From positions 179,756 through 243,755 of the forward strand of contig NZ_MBFM01000002.1 of assembly GCF_001696715.1 (NCBI RefSeq): 64,000 nt of DNA, written 5' to 3'. Position numbers and translations under genes: made by a program. The stretch's first letter is position 1, and every line of letters starts with the position of its first letter. Shown in pieces: positions 1 to 10,684 of this stretch. The notes below the pieces were generated by a model that worked only from the letters and a program-made list of their open reading frames with translations, had not been told where the DNA came from and did not search any database. This DNA comes from Thauera phenolivorans (lineage in GTDB: Bacteria; Pseudomonadota; Gammaproteobacteria; Burkholderiales; Rhodocyclaceae).

Positions 1-24
1 CTGATCGACCGTCGCCATGACTGA
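1..24 (+). CDS. C-terminal end of an upstream gene, possibly phenylacetate-CoA ligase (partial)
   Basis: Frame 1 reads LIDRRHD followed by a TGA stop at 22-24. Phenylacetate-CoA ligase (PaaK) family proteins commonly end in an R-V/L-I-D-R type sequence, and that gene is often followed by an ACT-domain gene like the next one here. Only seven codons are visible, so the identity is inference from the ending and the neighbour. Confidence 0.35.
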   Translation: MIDRRHD

Positions 25-58
25 ACCGCAGCCACGCGTCCATCACACGGTGTCCGCC

Positions 59-490
59 ATGAAGATTCCCCAGCTCTCCGTCTTCCTCGAGAACCGGCCC
101 GGCAGCCTGCTGCCCCCGCTGCAGCTGCTCGCCGAGGCGGGCCTCAACCTGGCGGGCCTCAGCCTCGCCGACACCGCACAGTTCGGCATCCTGCGCCTCG
201 TCCTCAAGGACTGGGCCCGCGCCCGCGAGTTGCTCGAGCGGGCCGGCTGGGTGGTGAAGCGCAACGACATGGTGGCGATCGACGTCGACGACGCGCCCGG
301 CGGGCTGGTGCGCGCGCTCGAGGTGCTGACGGCGGCGGGCAAGGACATCGAGTACATGTACGCGTTCTACCTGCGCCGGGACGGCCGGGTGGTGCTGTTG
401 TTCCGCTTCGACGACCCCGACGGCGCGATTGCCGCGCTCGACGATGCGGGGATCGCGATGCTGCCCGCCCGTGTTCTCCTCGGCGAGTGA
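59..490 (+). CDS. ACT-domain amino-acid-binding protein
   Basis: A 143-residue protein made of two ACT-like modules in tandem. The first begins KIPQLSVFLENRPGS and the second begins near DMVAIDVDDAPGGL, the usual beta-alpha-beta fold with a glycine-rich turn that binds a small ligand at the subunit interface. It has no catalytic domain. Tandem-ACT proteins of this size often follow phenylacetate-CoA ligase genes, and the seven codons before it fit such a gene. An in-frame ATG at 17 would add 14 residues, but family members usually start at the MKIxQLS sequence, so ATG 59 is preferred. The ligand is unknown. Confidence 0.75.
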   Translation: MKIPQLSVFLENRPGSLLPPLQLLAEAGLNLAGLSLADTAQFGILRLVLKDWARARELLERAGWVVKRNDMVAIDVDDAPGGLVRALEVLTAAGKDIEYMYAFYLRRDGRVVLLFRFDDPDGAIAALDDAGIAMLPARVLLGE

Positions 491-571
491 GAATGCGGTC
501 CGAGGGTTGTGTCGGCCGGCGGCGGAATGTGGCAACCTGTGCACCTCAATTCAAATCCCGAGATTTCCGCC

Positions 572-1411
572 ATGACGAAAACCGTGAACCCCGCGCCCAC
601 CCTCACCCTCGCCAACGGCGTCGAGATGCCCCAGCTCGGCCTCGGCACCTGGCCGATGAACGACGCCGAGGCGGCGGCCGCCGTCGCCCAGGCGATCCGC
701 ATCGGCTATCGCCTGATCGACACCGCCGAGAACTACGAGAACGAGCGCGGCGTCGGCGAGGGCGTCCGCAATTCCGGCGTCGCCCGCGAGCAGATCTTCG
801 TCACCACCAAGTTCAACCGCAAGTGGCACAGCGTCGACGGCGCCCGCCAGGCCTGCGAGGCCAGCCTCGAGCGGCTCGGCCTCGACTACATCGATCTCCT
901 ACTGGTGCACTGGCCCAACCCCGACCAGGACCGCTACGTCGAGGCCTACCAGGGTCTGGTGAGACTGCTCGACGCGGGCGTTGTGCGCGCGATCGGCACG
1001 TCCAACTTCAAGCCCGCCCACCTCCAGCGCCTGTTCGACCTCGGCCTGGTGCCGGCGGTGAACCAGATCCAGCTCGACCCCTATCATCGCCGCGACGAGC
1101 TCGTCGCCCTCCACAAGGAGAAGGGCATCGTCACCGAGTCCTGGCGTCCGCTCGGCTGCGGCAACGCGATGCTGAGCGACCCGGCGGTGACCGCGATCGC
1201 CGAGGCCCACGGCCGGACTCCGGCCCAGGTGCTGCTGCGCTGGCAGGTACAGCAGGGCTTCGTCACCTGCCCCAAGTCGGCCGACCCGGCGCGCCAGGCG
1301 CAGAACCTCGACATCTTCGACTTCGCCCTCAGCGCCGAGCAGATGGCCGCGCTCGACGGCCTCGATCGTCCCGACCCGGAAATGCTCGACGCCGACAGCT
1401 TCGGCCACTGA
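572..1411 (+). CDS. aldo/keto reductase
   Basis: A 279-residue NADPH-dependent carbonyl reductase with the AKR TIM barrel. The catalytic tetrad is visible: Asp and Tyr in DTAENYEN (about residues 50-55), Lys in TTKFNRKW (about 80) and His in LLVHWPNP (about 113). The cofactor phosphate site is near CPKSADPARQAQN. It resembles the 2,5-diketo-gluconate reductase/YeaE-type bacterial members (AKR5 class), but the substrate cannot be told. An in-frame start at 509 would add 21 non-conserved residues, so ATG 572 is used. It is convergent with the next gene. Confidence 0.88.
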   Translation: MTKTVNPAPTLTLANGVEMPQLGLGTWPMNDAEAAAAVAQAIRIGYRLIDTAENYENERGVGEGVRNSGVAREQIFVTTKFNRKWHSVDGARQACEASLERLGLDYIDLLLVHWPNPDQDRYVEAYQGLVRLLDAGVVRAIGTSNFKPAHLQRLFDLGLVPAVNQIQLDPYHRRDELVALHKEKGIVTESWRPLGCGNAMLSDPAVTAIAEAHGRTPAQVLLRWQVQQGFVTCPKSADPARQAQNLDIFDFALSAEQMAALDGLDRPDPEMLDADSFGH

Positions 1412-1424
1412 GCGCCGAAGGCGC
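1412..1424. other. small hairpin between convergent genes
   Basis: GCGCC-gaa-GGCGC lies directly after the reductase stop codon. The stem is 5 bp with a 3-nt loop and no T-run follows, so it may only be weakly involved in 3'-end formation. Confidence 0.25.
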
Positions 1425-1432
1425 GTGCCCGC

Positions 1433-2443
1433 CTAGTCCTCCTCGGCGAGCATGCGCTTGAGGTAGTCGGGCACGCCCGACAGCACCAGCCTGTCGGTCG
1501 CCGGGTCGTAGTGCACCGCGCCCGAATGCAGGCCGCTGCGATCGAACTCGAGCTTCCACTGCTCGGCGCTCGCGCTGAAGCGCACCAGCGGCCGGATCGC
1601 GCGACGGTTGGGCACGAAGCCGCTGGCGATGCGGGTCTCCTCGGCCTTGAGCAAGGCGTGGAGCGGCGCTGGCTGATCGGGGCAGACCTCGCGCGCGAGC
1701 TCCTCGAACACCACCGGCGTACCGCTCTCGCCGAGCGCATCGAGATGGGTGTGGGCGCGCTCGAGCATGGCATCGCGCGCCGCCGGCTCGAGCTGCTGCT
1801 CGTCGACGAAGCGACCGAGGGTCTGCACCAGTTTCTTGGTTTCCTGCAGGGCGACGATGACGTCGCTGCAGCCGAGCAGGCGCTTGAACCAGGCGCCGCT
1901 GCTGCCGCGTCCGCGCAGGAAGCCGAGGTAGCGGTCCTCGCCGCGCTGCCAGCCCTCGAGGTCGATCCGTCCGGCGCCGCGCAGCGCCGCGAGGTCGAGG
2001 TGGGGGCAGTCGAGCAGATCGAGGCCGCCGCTCACCGCGGTGCCGACCGTCTCGCCGATCACCGTCAGCCACAGGCAGTCGGTTGGCCCCTCGCGCACCA
2101 GGGCGAGCATGATGAAACCGCCCTCCTCGAGTTCCTCCTCGTCGGCAATCGCCCCCACCTGCGCGGCGATGCGGCGCGAGAGTTCGAGGAAATCGGTCGC
2201 GCGCTCGAGCCGCCATTCGCGCAGCCATCGCGCCAGCGGAAAGCGCTCCTCGTCTTCCTCGAAGCGGCCGAAGCCCTTGCCGGTGCGGCTCGCGTAATGA
2301 GCGTTCAGGCGTTCGACGAGGCGCACCGCGGCGGCGTCGGGCGCGCATTCGGCCTCGCGCAGGTCGACCCGGGCGGGCGTGTCGGCCGCCTTGTGCAGCC
2401 GGTGAACGACGAGATGGGTGACGGTGTGCTGGACGGTGCTCAT
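1433..2443 (-). CDS. yejK: nucleoid-associated protein of the NdpA/YejK family
   Basis: A 336-residue member of the 37-kDa nucleoid-associated family (PF04245), close to the usual 335-residue length. The N-terminus (TVTHLVVHRLHK) and the block CLWLTVIGETVGTAVS are typical. These proteins bind the nucleoid; no enzymatic role is established. The ATG at 2443 has a GAGG-type ribosome site 9 bases upstream, whereas an in-frame start at 2479 adds 12 unconserved residues. It stands alone, tail-to-tail with the aldo/keto reductase. Confidence 0.85.
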   Translation of the reverse strand: MSTVQHTVTHLVVHRLHKAADTPARVDLREAECAPDAAAVRLVERLNAHYASRTGKGFGRFEEDEERFPLARWLREWRLERATDFLELSRRIAAQVGAIADEEELEEGGFIMLALVREGPTDCLWLTVIGETVGTAVSGGLDLLDCPHLDLAALRGAGRIDLEGWQRGEDRYLGFLRGRGSSGAWFKRLLGCSDVIVALQETKKLVQTLGRFVDEQQLEPAARDAMLERAHTHLDALGESGTPVVFEELAREVCPDQPAPLHALLKAEETRIASGFVPNRRAIRPLVRFSASAEQWKLEFDRSGLHSGAVHYDPATDRLVLSGVPDYLKRMLAEED

Positions 2444-2505
2444 GTGGGCCTCGCGAAAATCGAGGCCGGATTCTCTCATACGCGGACGGACGTGCCCGCC
2501 AGCGC

Positions 2506-2745
2506 TCAGGCCGTCTTGCGGTAGGTGCCGACCAGTTCGGCGTGAGCGAGCACGTGGCCGTCAATCGCACGCAGCAGCTTGTCCTTGTCCGGACGGTGCA
2601 GGTCGGGCAGGAGGCGGTCGAGGACGTAGATCTTGTGGAAGTAGCGGTGGCGACCGATCGGCGGGCAAGGACCGCCATAGCCGGTGCGATGGGTGTGCGA
2701 CCGCAGTGCGGGCGTCCGTGGTCCAGCATAGCGGCCCCTGCCCAT
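2506..2745 (-). pseudogene. 5'-truncated PEBP/YbhB-family remnant
   Basis: The last 60 or so codons match the C-terminus of YbhB/YbcL (PEBP, Raf-kinase-inhibitor-like) proteins: RTGYGGPCPPIGRHRY, then HKIYVLD, then a GHVLAHAELVGTYRK ending. Intact family members are about 150-180 residues. The DPD ligand-pocket motif and the N-terminal beta-sheet are absent, and reading further upstream in all three frames (to the neighbouring stop codon at 2789) gives no PEBP sequence. I therefore read it as a deletion remnant, although a short expressed protein cannot be excluded. Confidence 0.65.
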
Positions 2746-2788
2746 GAAGCGAAAGCCGGTGCGACCCCGGCAGGCGCCGACCGCCCGT

Positions 2789-3463
2789 TCATTCCGCCGC
2801 CAGCGGGCGGATCAGCGACTCGCCCTCGTTCGATACCTTGCCCACCGCCTTCGACACGGGGTGCATCGCAAGCGCCGGCGGCGCGGCCGTGAGCAGCGCA
2901 CGCAAGTCGGGCTCCGGCGCCGCGCGGTCGAGCCAGCGCGCGCAGGCCGGCGCGGTCAGGATCACCGGCATCCGCTGGTGCAGCTCGCGCATCGGCCCCT
3001 CGGCCTCGGTGGTGAGGATGGTGAAGGTGTCGACGCTCTCGCCGTCGTCGGGCCGCGTCCAGCGTTCCCAGAGGCCGGCGAGGGCGAACAGTTCGTCATT
3101 CGCCGCGTGGATGTAGTAGGGCTGCTTGCCGCCGGCGATCGTCTTCCACTCGTAGAAGCCGTTGGCGGGGACGATGCAGCGACGCCGTCGCCACGCCGCG
3201 CGGAAGGCCGGCTTGTCGGCGACGCTTTCGGCGCGTGCGTTGATCAGTCGGGTGGCGATCGCCTCGTCCTTCGCCCAGGCGGGCACCAGGCCCCAGCGCA
3301 GCAGGTGGATCACCCGATCGCCGCCCGCACGCTGGCGCAGTACGGGCAGCCACTGCATCGGCGCCGCGTTGTAGCGCGGCGCGAGCTCGAAGTGTTCGAT
3401 CTCGGCGTCGAACTGCTCGCGCAGGCGCGAACTCGGGCCGTAGAGCGCATAGCGTCCGCACAT
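2789..3463 (-). CDS. yedK: SRAP-domain (HMCES/YedK) abasic-site DNA-protein crosslinking protein
   Basis: A 224-residue full-length SRAP protein. It has Cys2 exposed after Met removal, the residue that forms the thiazolidine crosslink with abasic sites in single-stranded DNA. Other family residues are Asn75 (RLINARAE), Glu105 (NGFYEW) and His162 (LHQRMPVIL), at or close to the E. coli YedK positions. The family shields abasic sites during replication and is often linked to the SOS response. No LexA box is evident in the short space before NYN. The start is fixed by the MCGRY requirement. Confidence 0.93.
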   Translation of the reverse strand: MCGRYALYGPSSRLREQFDAEIEHFELAPRYNAAPMQWLPVLRQRAGGDRVIHLLRWGLVPAWAKDEAIATRLINARAESVADKPAFRAAWRRRRCIVPANGFYEWKTIAGGKQPYYIHAANDELFALAGLWERWTRPDDGESVDTFTILTTEAEGPMRELHQRMPVILTAPACARWLDRAAPEPDLRALLTAAPPALAMHPVSKAVGKVSNEGESLIRPLAAE

Positions 3464-3504
3464 GCCACATCCTCCTCGCGCGCGGGACGGGCGGTGGCCG
3501 CGCT

Positions 3505-5073
3505 TCAGTCGTCCTTGGCCGGCTTGCCGGTGTCGTCGGCCGCCTCCTTGTTGCGCGGCCGGCGTGCGCGCGCTGTGCTTTTGCGCGCAGGCTTTGCCGC
3601 GCCCGACTCTGCCTCGGGCGATTCGGTCGTCTGCTGCGCCTCGACCATCGCGTCCGGCGCCGAGTCCTGCTCCACAGCTGCGCGCGCACGCTGCGACGGT
3701 CGCGTTTCGAGCTTCTCGACTTCGGCAGGCTGGCCGGCGGCGCTCGCCAGTGCGCCTGCGGCTTCGCCCTCGACCTTCTTCTTGCGCGGGGTCCGTTTGC
3801 GTGCCGGCTTGTCGCTCGCCGCCGGCACTTCGGCCGCAGCTGCGTCGTCCACCGCAGGGGCGCGCTCGGCGGCACTCGGCGGCGGCTCGCGTTCCGCCGC
3901 CGTTGCGGTTTGCGTGGCCGGCACCTCCGGCGCGGGCGCCTCCGCGCGCGGGGGGGCGGCGGCAGGCGCGGGGGTTTCTGCGGGTGCCGCCCTGCCTTCG
4001 TCCGCCCTGCCCTCGCCGCCGGCCCTCGTTGCGTCCGTGCCCGACTCCTCCTGGCCCGCGCCACCCTCCCGTGCGCGCTCCTTCTTGCCGGCCTCATCCT
4101 TGCGCCCGCCCTTGCGCCGTCCGCGCGCCTTGGTGGGCTTGTCCGCCTCCGCGCCCGGTGCGGGCCCGGAGGCCTGCGCTGGCGTGCCGGAGCCGGCTGC
4201 GACTTCGGCGTCGGACTCGAAATCGTCGGATTCGCCGCCACCGGCCGGCAAGGTTTCGCGACTGCGATAGACGTAGGTGTTGGATTTTTCGTCGCGGGCG
4301 ATCGCCAGCAGGCCGCGCGACTGGGCCTCTTCGAGCAGGTTGCCGAAGGCGCGAAAGCCGAAGTAGGACTCGTTGAAGTCGGGCTTGCGGCGCTTGATCG
4401 CTTCCTTGAGCACCGAGGACCAGATCTTGCCGCTGTCACCGCGCTCCTCGAGCAAGGCCTCGAAGGTCTCCACTGCGATCTCGACCGCCTTCGTGCGCCG
4501 CGCCTCGAGTTCGTCCCGGCGCTGCGTCTCCTCGTCGGGCGAGCGGCGCGCCTGGGGCTGGGCATCGCGCTGGGCGCGCTTCGACTTGCGTTGATCCTCC
4601 CGCACCAGATCGTCGTAGAAGATGAACTCGTCGCAATTTGCGATCAGCAGGTCGGAGGTCGATTGCTTGACCCCGACGCCGATCACCTGCTTGGCGTTCT
4701 CGCGCAGCTTGGAGACCAGCGGCGAGAAATCGGAGTCGCCGCTGATGATGACGAAGGTATTGACATGGGATTTGGTGTAGCACAGGTCGAGCGCGTCGAC
4801 CACGAGCCGGATGTCGGCCGAGTTCTTGCCCGACTGGCGCACGTGCGGGATCTCGATGAGTTCGAAGTTGGCCTCGTGCATGACCGCCTTGAAGCCCTTG
4901 TAGCGCTCCCAGTCGCAGTAGGCCTTCTTGACCACGATGCTGCCCTTGAGCAGGAGGCGCTCGAGCACGCGCTTGATGTCGAACTTCTCGTAGTTGGCGT
5001 CCCGCACGCCGAGGGCGACGTTCTCGAAGTCGCAGAACAGCGCCATGCTGACGCTTTCCTGGGGTGAGGCCAT
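3505..5073 (-). CDS. NYN-domain (LabA-like) protein with LOTUS/OST-HTH domain and long charged tail
   Basis: A 522-residue three-part protein. Residues about 10-155 form a NYN/PIN-like nuclease domain with its acidic cluster: Asp15 in CDFEN, Asp87, and Asp113/Asp115 in SGDSDFSPL. Residues about 196-270 match an OST-HTH/LOTUS RNA-binding winged helix. From about 278 to the end is a low-complexity Ala/Pro/Glu/Lys/Arg tail with many KK/RR clusters, probably disordered. The architecture suggests an RNA-cleaving or RNA-handling protein; its substrate is unknown. ATG 5073 has a GGAG ribosome site 8 bases upstream, which rules out the much longer in-frame extension that would run into otsA. Confidence 0.85.
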   Translation of the reverse strand: MASPQESVSMALFCDFENVALGVRDANYEKFDIKRVLERLLLKGSIVVKKAYCDWERYKGFKAVMHEANFELIEIPHVRQSGKNSADIRLVVDALDLCYTKSHVNTFVIISGDSDFSPLVSKLRENAKQVIGVGVKQSTSDLLIANCDEFIFYDDLVREDQRKSKRAQRDAQPQARRSPDEETQRRDELEARRTKAVEIAVETFEALLEERGDSGKIWSSVLKEAIKRRKPDFNESYFGFRAFGNLLEEAQSRGLLAIARDEKSNTYVYRSRETLPAGGGESDDFESDAEVAAGSGTPAQASGPAPGAEADKPTKARGRRKGGRKDEAGKKERAREGGAGQEESGTDATRAGGEGRADEGRAAPAETPAPAAAPPRAEAPAPEVPATQTATAAEREPPPSAAERAPAVDDAAAAEVPAASDKPARKRTPRKKKVEGEAAGALASAAGQPAEVEKLETRPSQRARAAVEQDSAPDAMVEAQQTTESPEAESGAAKPARKSTARARRPRNKEAADDTGKPAKDD

Positions 5074-5162
5074 TCGTTGTTCTCCGGTGGATTGGGCCGT
5101 TCGATGCGTCATTCTAGCCGTTCCGCCGCAGGCGCCCGCTTCCTGCGGCCAGACTCCCGCGT

Positions 5163-6583
<1,421 letters not shown>

Positions 6584-6602
<19 letters not shown>

Positions 6603-8386
6603 ATCCCCTCCTCCCAGCTGCGCGACAGCTTCATCGCGGTGTTGATCAGACCCGCCATCGAATAGGTCTGCGGGATGTTGCCCCACAGCCGGCCGTCCTG
6701 CGGATGCACGTCCTCGGCCAGCAGGCCATAGCAGTTGCGCAGCGCCACCAATTCGTCGTAGAGCGCACGCGCCTCGTCGCGCCGGCCGATCGCGGCGAGT
6801 GCGTCGAGGTACCAGAACTTGACCACCAGGAAGGCGGTTTCAGGCGTGCCGAAATCGTCGGGTGCAGAATAGCGCATCAGGTGGCCGTTGTTGCCGAGCT
6901 CGCGGCCGATCACTTCCACGGTGGCGATGAAGCGTGGATCGTCAGCGGCAACGAGGCCCATCTCGTGCATCAGCAGCACGCTGGCATCGAGGCTGTCATG
7001 CCCGAAGGTGCCGGTGAAACACTGCCGGCACTCGCTCCAGGCCTCACGCAGGATGCGCTCGCGCAGCCGCAGTGCCTCCCCCTCCCAGCGCTTCGCCTCC
7101 GCGGGGAGACGGAGCCGGCGCGCGATCAGCCCCATGCGATGGCAGGCCACCCAGCACAGCAACGCGGAATGCGTATGCAGCCGCTGCCGGCCGCGGTACT
7201 CCCAGATACCGGCGTCGGGTTCGAAGGCGAGTCGCGCCGCGCGTTCTGCGAGCGGCTCGAGGCGGCGGAACATGCCGGCATCGCCCGGCACCTGCAGACG
7301 CTCGTCGAAGAAGGTCTGCGCCACCGCGAGGATCACCGAGCCATAGACGTCGTGCTGTACTTGCTCGGCCGCCTGGTTGCCCACCCGCACCGGACCGTCG
7401 CCGCGAAAGCCCGCGAGGTTGGGCTCGATGCGTTCGGTGAGATCGAGGTCGGGCACGATGCCATAGAGCGGCTTGAGGTCGGCCCCGCCCGAGGCCACCG
7501 TGGCGATGAACTCGACGTAACGCTCCATGGTGCGCGTGGCCCCGAGCCGATTGAGGGCCTGGATCACGAAGTAGGCGTCGCGCAGCCAGCAGTAGCGGTA
7601 ATCCCAGTTGCGACCGGAGCCAGGCGCTTCGGGGATCGAGGTGGTGACGGCCGCCACGATCGCGCCGGTTTCCTCGAAGCTCGAGAGCTTGAGGGTGATC
7701 GCTGCGCGGATGCATACCTCCTGCCACTCGAAGGGAACCGCGAGCGTGCGCACCCAGTCGTGCCAGTAGTCCGTGGTGCGCTTGAGGAAATCCGCCACCA
7801 CCGCGTCGGTCGCGCCCTCGAGCGGCTCGTCGACACCGATCACCATATGCACCGCGCGGGTCAGGGCGAAGGGCGTCTCGCGCGAAAGGTAGGACAGCGG
7901 CGCATTGGTGGTGAGGCGCACCGTGTCCTCGGCGCCGAGGTAGCGGATGTGGTTCGAACCTGCGACTGCCCGCCGCGGCAGGCCATAGCCATGGGTGGGG
8001 CGCAGGCGCAGGGTGATCCGTGGCAGCCCCTGCACCGGCTCGATCACCCGGCACAGCTGCGCGGGCTGGAAGTTGCGGCCGTAGAGCCGGAAACGCGGCG
8101 CGAAGTCGGTGATGCGGACCGCATTGCCGGCACCGTCGGTGAGCGTGGTGCGGATCACCGCGGTGTTGCGCAGATAGTCCGAGCGCGCGTTGACCATGCC
8201 TTCGAGCACGCAGTCGAAGCTGCCCTTGTCCTCATCTCCGGCGAGGAGGCGCGAGAATACGGGGTCGCCATCGAAGTTCGGATAGCACCACCACACCAGG
8301 CTGCCGAGGGGATTGACCAGCGCAGCCACCCGGCTGTTGCCGATCAGTCCGAGTTCGAGACCGCCGTGCCTGTCCGTCTGCGTCAT
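6584..8386 (-). CDS. GH15 family glycoside hydrolase (glucoamylase/trehalase-like)
   Basis: A 600-residue GH15 enzyme. The signature GRNWDYRYCWLRDA lies around residue 265, the proposed general acid is the Glu of GIWEYRG, and the proposed base is the Glu of LLAEDVHPQDG, followed by GNIPQTYS. Some bacterial GH15 enzymes are trehalases and others glucoamylases or glucodextranases. Its place inside the trehalose genes favours trehalose or a related glucoside as substrate, but this is inference. It has no signal peptide, so it is cytoplasmic. Its ATG overlaps the otsB stop (ATGA), so translation is probably coupled. Confidence 0.88.
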
Positions 8387-9204
8387 GGTGTCAGCCTCCC
8401 GAGCGCGGCGCGCACCGCCGCCGGATTGTCGAAGATCGCGCTCGCGCCGGACATCTCGCGGCCGACCGCGAGCCCGAGCCCGCCGTGTGCCGGCATCGCG
8501 GCCATCGCCGGCTCGTCGGTGACGTCGTCGCCGACGAACACCGGTCGGCGGCCGGCGAAGGGCGGCTGCGCGAGCAGGCGGGCGATGGCGGTTGCCTTGT
8601 TCCAGCTGGCGCCGACCACTTCGTACACCATCTTGCCGGGCAGCAGCCGGAAGCCGTCGTGGCCAGGGGCGGCGAGCAGGCGGGTCAAAGCTCGACCGAG
8701 CGCCTCGCCGAGCGCGGGTGCGGCGCGGTAGTGCAGGGCCACGCTGGCGCCCTTGTCCTCGAGCAGCAGGCCTCCGCCGGCCGCGGCAAGGGTGTGCATT
8801 TCCGCTCGAAGCGAGTCGGGAAACCGCGGCAGCGGCTCACGCCGCAGCTCGCCGCCCTCCCACTGCCGCCACTCCACACCATGGGCGCCGGCGGCCGGCA
8901 GCGCCAGGGGATGGAACAGGCGATCCAGGTCCTCGATCGAGCGGCCGCTGACGAGCGCGAGTGCGCCGTCGAGTTCGTCATGCAGCTTGCGCAGTGCCGT
9001 CCGAAGCGTGACCGGGACGACGACCGCATCGGGCGTCGCCGCGATGTCCAGCAGGCTGCCATCGACATCGAGAAAGAGCGCGCAGCGCGCTCCCCGGTCC
9101 TGGAGCCAGCGTGCGAGCAGCGCCTCGGCAGCTTCAGTGTCGCCCCGCCCGGCGCGACGGTCGGTCGTGGGCGTCGCCTGTGCGTGCGGGTCTGTGCGGG
9201 ACAT
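8383..9204 (-). CDS. otsB: trehalose-phosphatase
   Basis: A 273-residue HAD-superfamily phosphatase that removes phosphate from trehalose 6-phosphate. The nucleophile motif LFLDVDGSLL carries Asp46 and Asp48, SGR is the second motif (about residue 86-88), and GDDVTDE (225-231) is the magnesium-binding motif IV. ATG 9204 is preceded by a GAGGTGA ribosome site at 8 bases, so a longer in-frame reading from 9366 is rejected. It is the first gene of the otsB-GH15-otsA unit. Confidence 0.92.
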   Translation of the reverse strand: MSRTDPHAQATPTTDRRAGRGDTEAAEALLARWLQDRGARCALFLDVDGSLLDIAATPDAVVVPVTLRTALRKLHDELDGALALVSGRSIEDLDRLFHPLALPAAGAHGVEWRQWEGGELRREPLPRFPDSLRAEMHTLAAAGGGLLLEDKGASVALHYRAAPALGEALGRALTRLLAAPGHDGFRLLPGKMVYEVVGASWNKATAIARLLAQPPFAGRRPVFVGDDVTDEPAMAAMPAHGGLGLAVGREMSGASAIFDNPAAVRAALGRLTP

Positions 9205-9310
9205 CGGGCTAGTCACCTCGCGCTGCGCGCCGCGCGGCCGGGAGCGGCGGCGATCCGATAGATTGGTGCAAAAAAGGATAGCACGCACTGCCGGCGGTGC
9301 CGGTCGGTCT

Positions 9311-10684
9311 TCAGTCGTCGAGCTCGCGCGCGCGCGCGATCGCGTCCTCGATGCGGTCGACCGCAATCACGCGCATACCCTCGATCGGCTGTCGGGGCGC
9401 GTTCGCCTTGGGAATGATCGCGGTGTCGAAGCCGAGCTTGGCCGCCTCGCGCAGGCGCTCCTGTCCGCGCGGCGCGGGACGGATTTCGCCCGCCAGGCCC
9501 ACCTCGCCGAACACTGCGAGGCCCCGCCTGAGCGGGCGGTCGCGCAGCGAGGACACGATCGCGAACAGGATCGCCAGGTCGGCCGCCGGTTCGGCGATCT
9601 TGACCCCGCCGACCGCATTGACGAACACGTCCTGGTCAGCGCAGACGATGCCGGCATGACGGTGCAGCACCGCGAGCAGCATCGCCAGCCGGTTCTGCTC
9701 GAGGCCTACCGACAGACGGCGCGGATTCGGTGCGTGGGCGGCATCGACCAGCGCCTGCACCTCGACGAGGAGCGGGCGCGTGCCCTCCTGCGTCACCAGC
9801 ACGCAGCTGCCGGCGACCTGCTGGCCGTGCTGGGAGAGAAAGATCGCGGAAGGATTGGAGACACCCCGTAGCCCGCGCTCGGTCATCGCGAAGACCCCGA
9901 GTTCATTGACCGCGCCGAAGCGGTTCTTGAAGGCGCGGACGAGGCGGAAGCTCGAGTGGGTGTCACCCTCGAAATAGAGCACGGTGTCGACGATGTGCTC
10001 GAGCACCCGCGGCCCGGCCAGCGTGCCGTCCTTGGTCACGTGGCCGACGAGGATCAGGCTGGTGCCGCTCTGCTTGGCGAAGCGGGTGAGCTGGGCGGCG
10101 CATTCGCGCACCTGGGCGACCGAGCCGGGTGCCGACTGCAGCGCTTCGGAGTACACCGTCTGGATCGAATCGATCACCGCGACCCGCGGCCTCGCGCCGC
10201 GCAGGGTACCGAGGATGCGCTCGAGGTTGATCTCTGCGAGCATCTGCAGGCGCGACTCGGGCAGCTGCAGCCGATGCGCGCGCAATGCAACCTGCTCGCC
10301 GGACTCCTCGCCGCTGACGTAGACCACCGGCAGCGTGTTGGAGAGCTGGGCGAGCGCCTGCAACAGGAGGGTGGACTTGCCGATGCCGGGGTCGCCGCCG
10401 ATCAGCACCACGCCGCCCGGCACCAGACCGCCGCCGAGCACGCGGTCGAACTCGTCGATGCCGGTCGGCTGGCGCGGCTCCTCGCGCGGCTGCAGCGCGG
10501 ACAGCGGCTGAAGCCGGCTGGTCTCGCCGGCGAGCGCAGCGAAGCGGCTGCCGGCGCCACCGCCGGCCTCGACCACGGTCTCGGTCAGCGTGTTCCAGGC
10601 CTGGCAATGCGGGCACTGGCCCTGCCAGCGCGGAACCTGTCCGCCGCACTCGCTGCAGACGAAGGCGGACTTCGCCTTCGCCAT
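9311..10684 (-). CDS. radA: DNA repair protein RadA
   Basis: A 457-residue RecA-like DNA-branch-migration helicase that processes recombination intermediates. It has an N-terminal zinc finger (Cys10, Cys13, Cys24, Cys27), Walker A GGDPGIGKST at 96-105, the RadA-specific KNRFG motif near residue 257 and a C-terminal Lon-protease-like domain. ATG 10684 overlaps the stop of the upstream LysR gene (TGATG), so the two are probably co-translated. A GTG one codon earlier is less likely because the family starts MAKxKxxFVCxxCG. Confidence 0.95.
   Translation of the reverse strand: MAKAKSAFVCSECGGQVPRWQGQCPHCQAWNTLTETVVEAGGGAGSRFAALAGETSRLQPLSALQPREEPRQPTGIDEFDRVLGGGLVPGGVVLIGGDPGIGKSTLLLQALAQLSNTLPVVYVSGEESGEQVALRAHRLQLPESRLQMLAEINLERILGTLRGARPRVAVIDSIQTVYSEALQSAPGSVAQVRECAAQLTRFAKQSGTSLILVGHVTKDGTLAGPRVLEHIVDTVLYFEGDTHSSFRLVRAFKNRFGAVNELGVFAMTERGLRGVSNPSAIFLSQHGQQVAGSCVLVTQEGTRPLLVEVQALVDAAHAPNPRRLSVGLEQNRLAMLLAVLHRHAGIVCADQDVFVNAVGGVKIAEPAADLAILFAIVSSLRDRPLRRGLAVFGEVGLAGEIRPAPRGQERLREAAKLGFDTAIIPKANAPRQPIEGMRVIAVDRIEDAIARARELDD

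Noticed and set aside
9270-9303. Possible terminator after radA (CCGGC-ggt-GCCGG plus a run of six A/T)
   Set aside because: The T-run is about 15 bases from the stem, too far for an intrinsic terminator.
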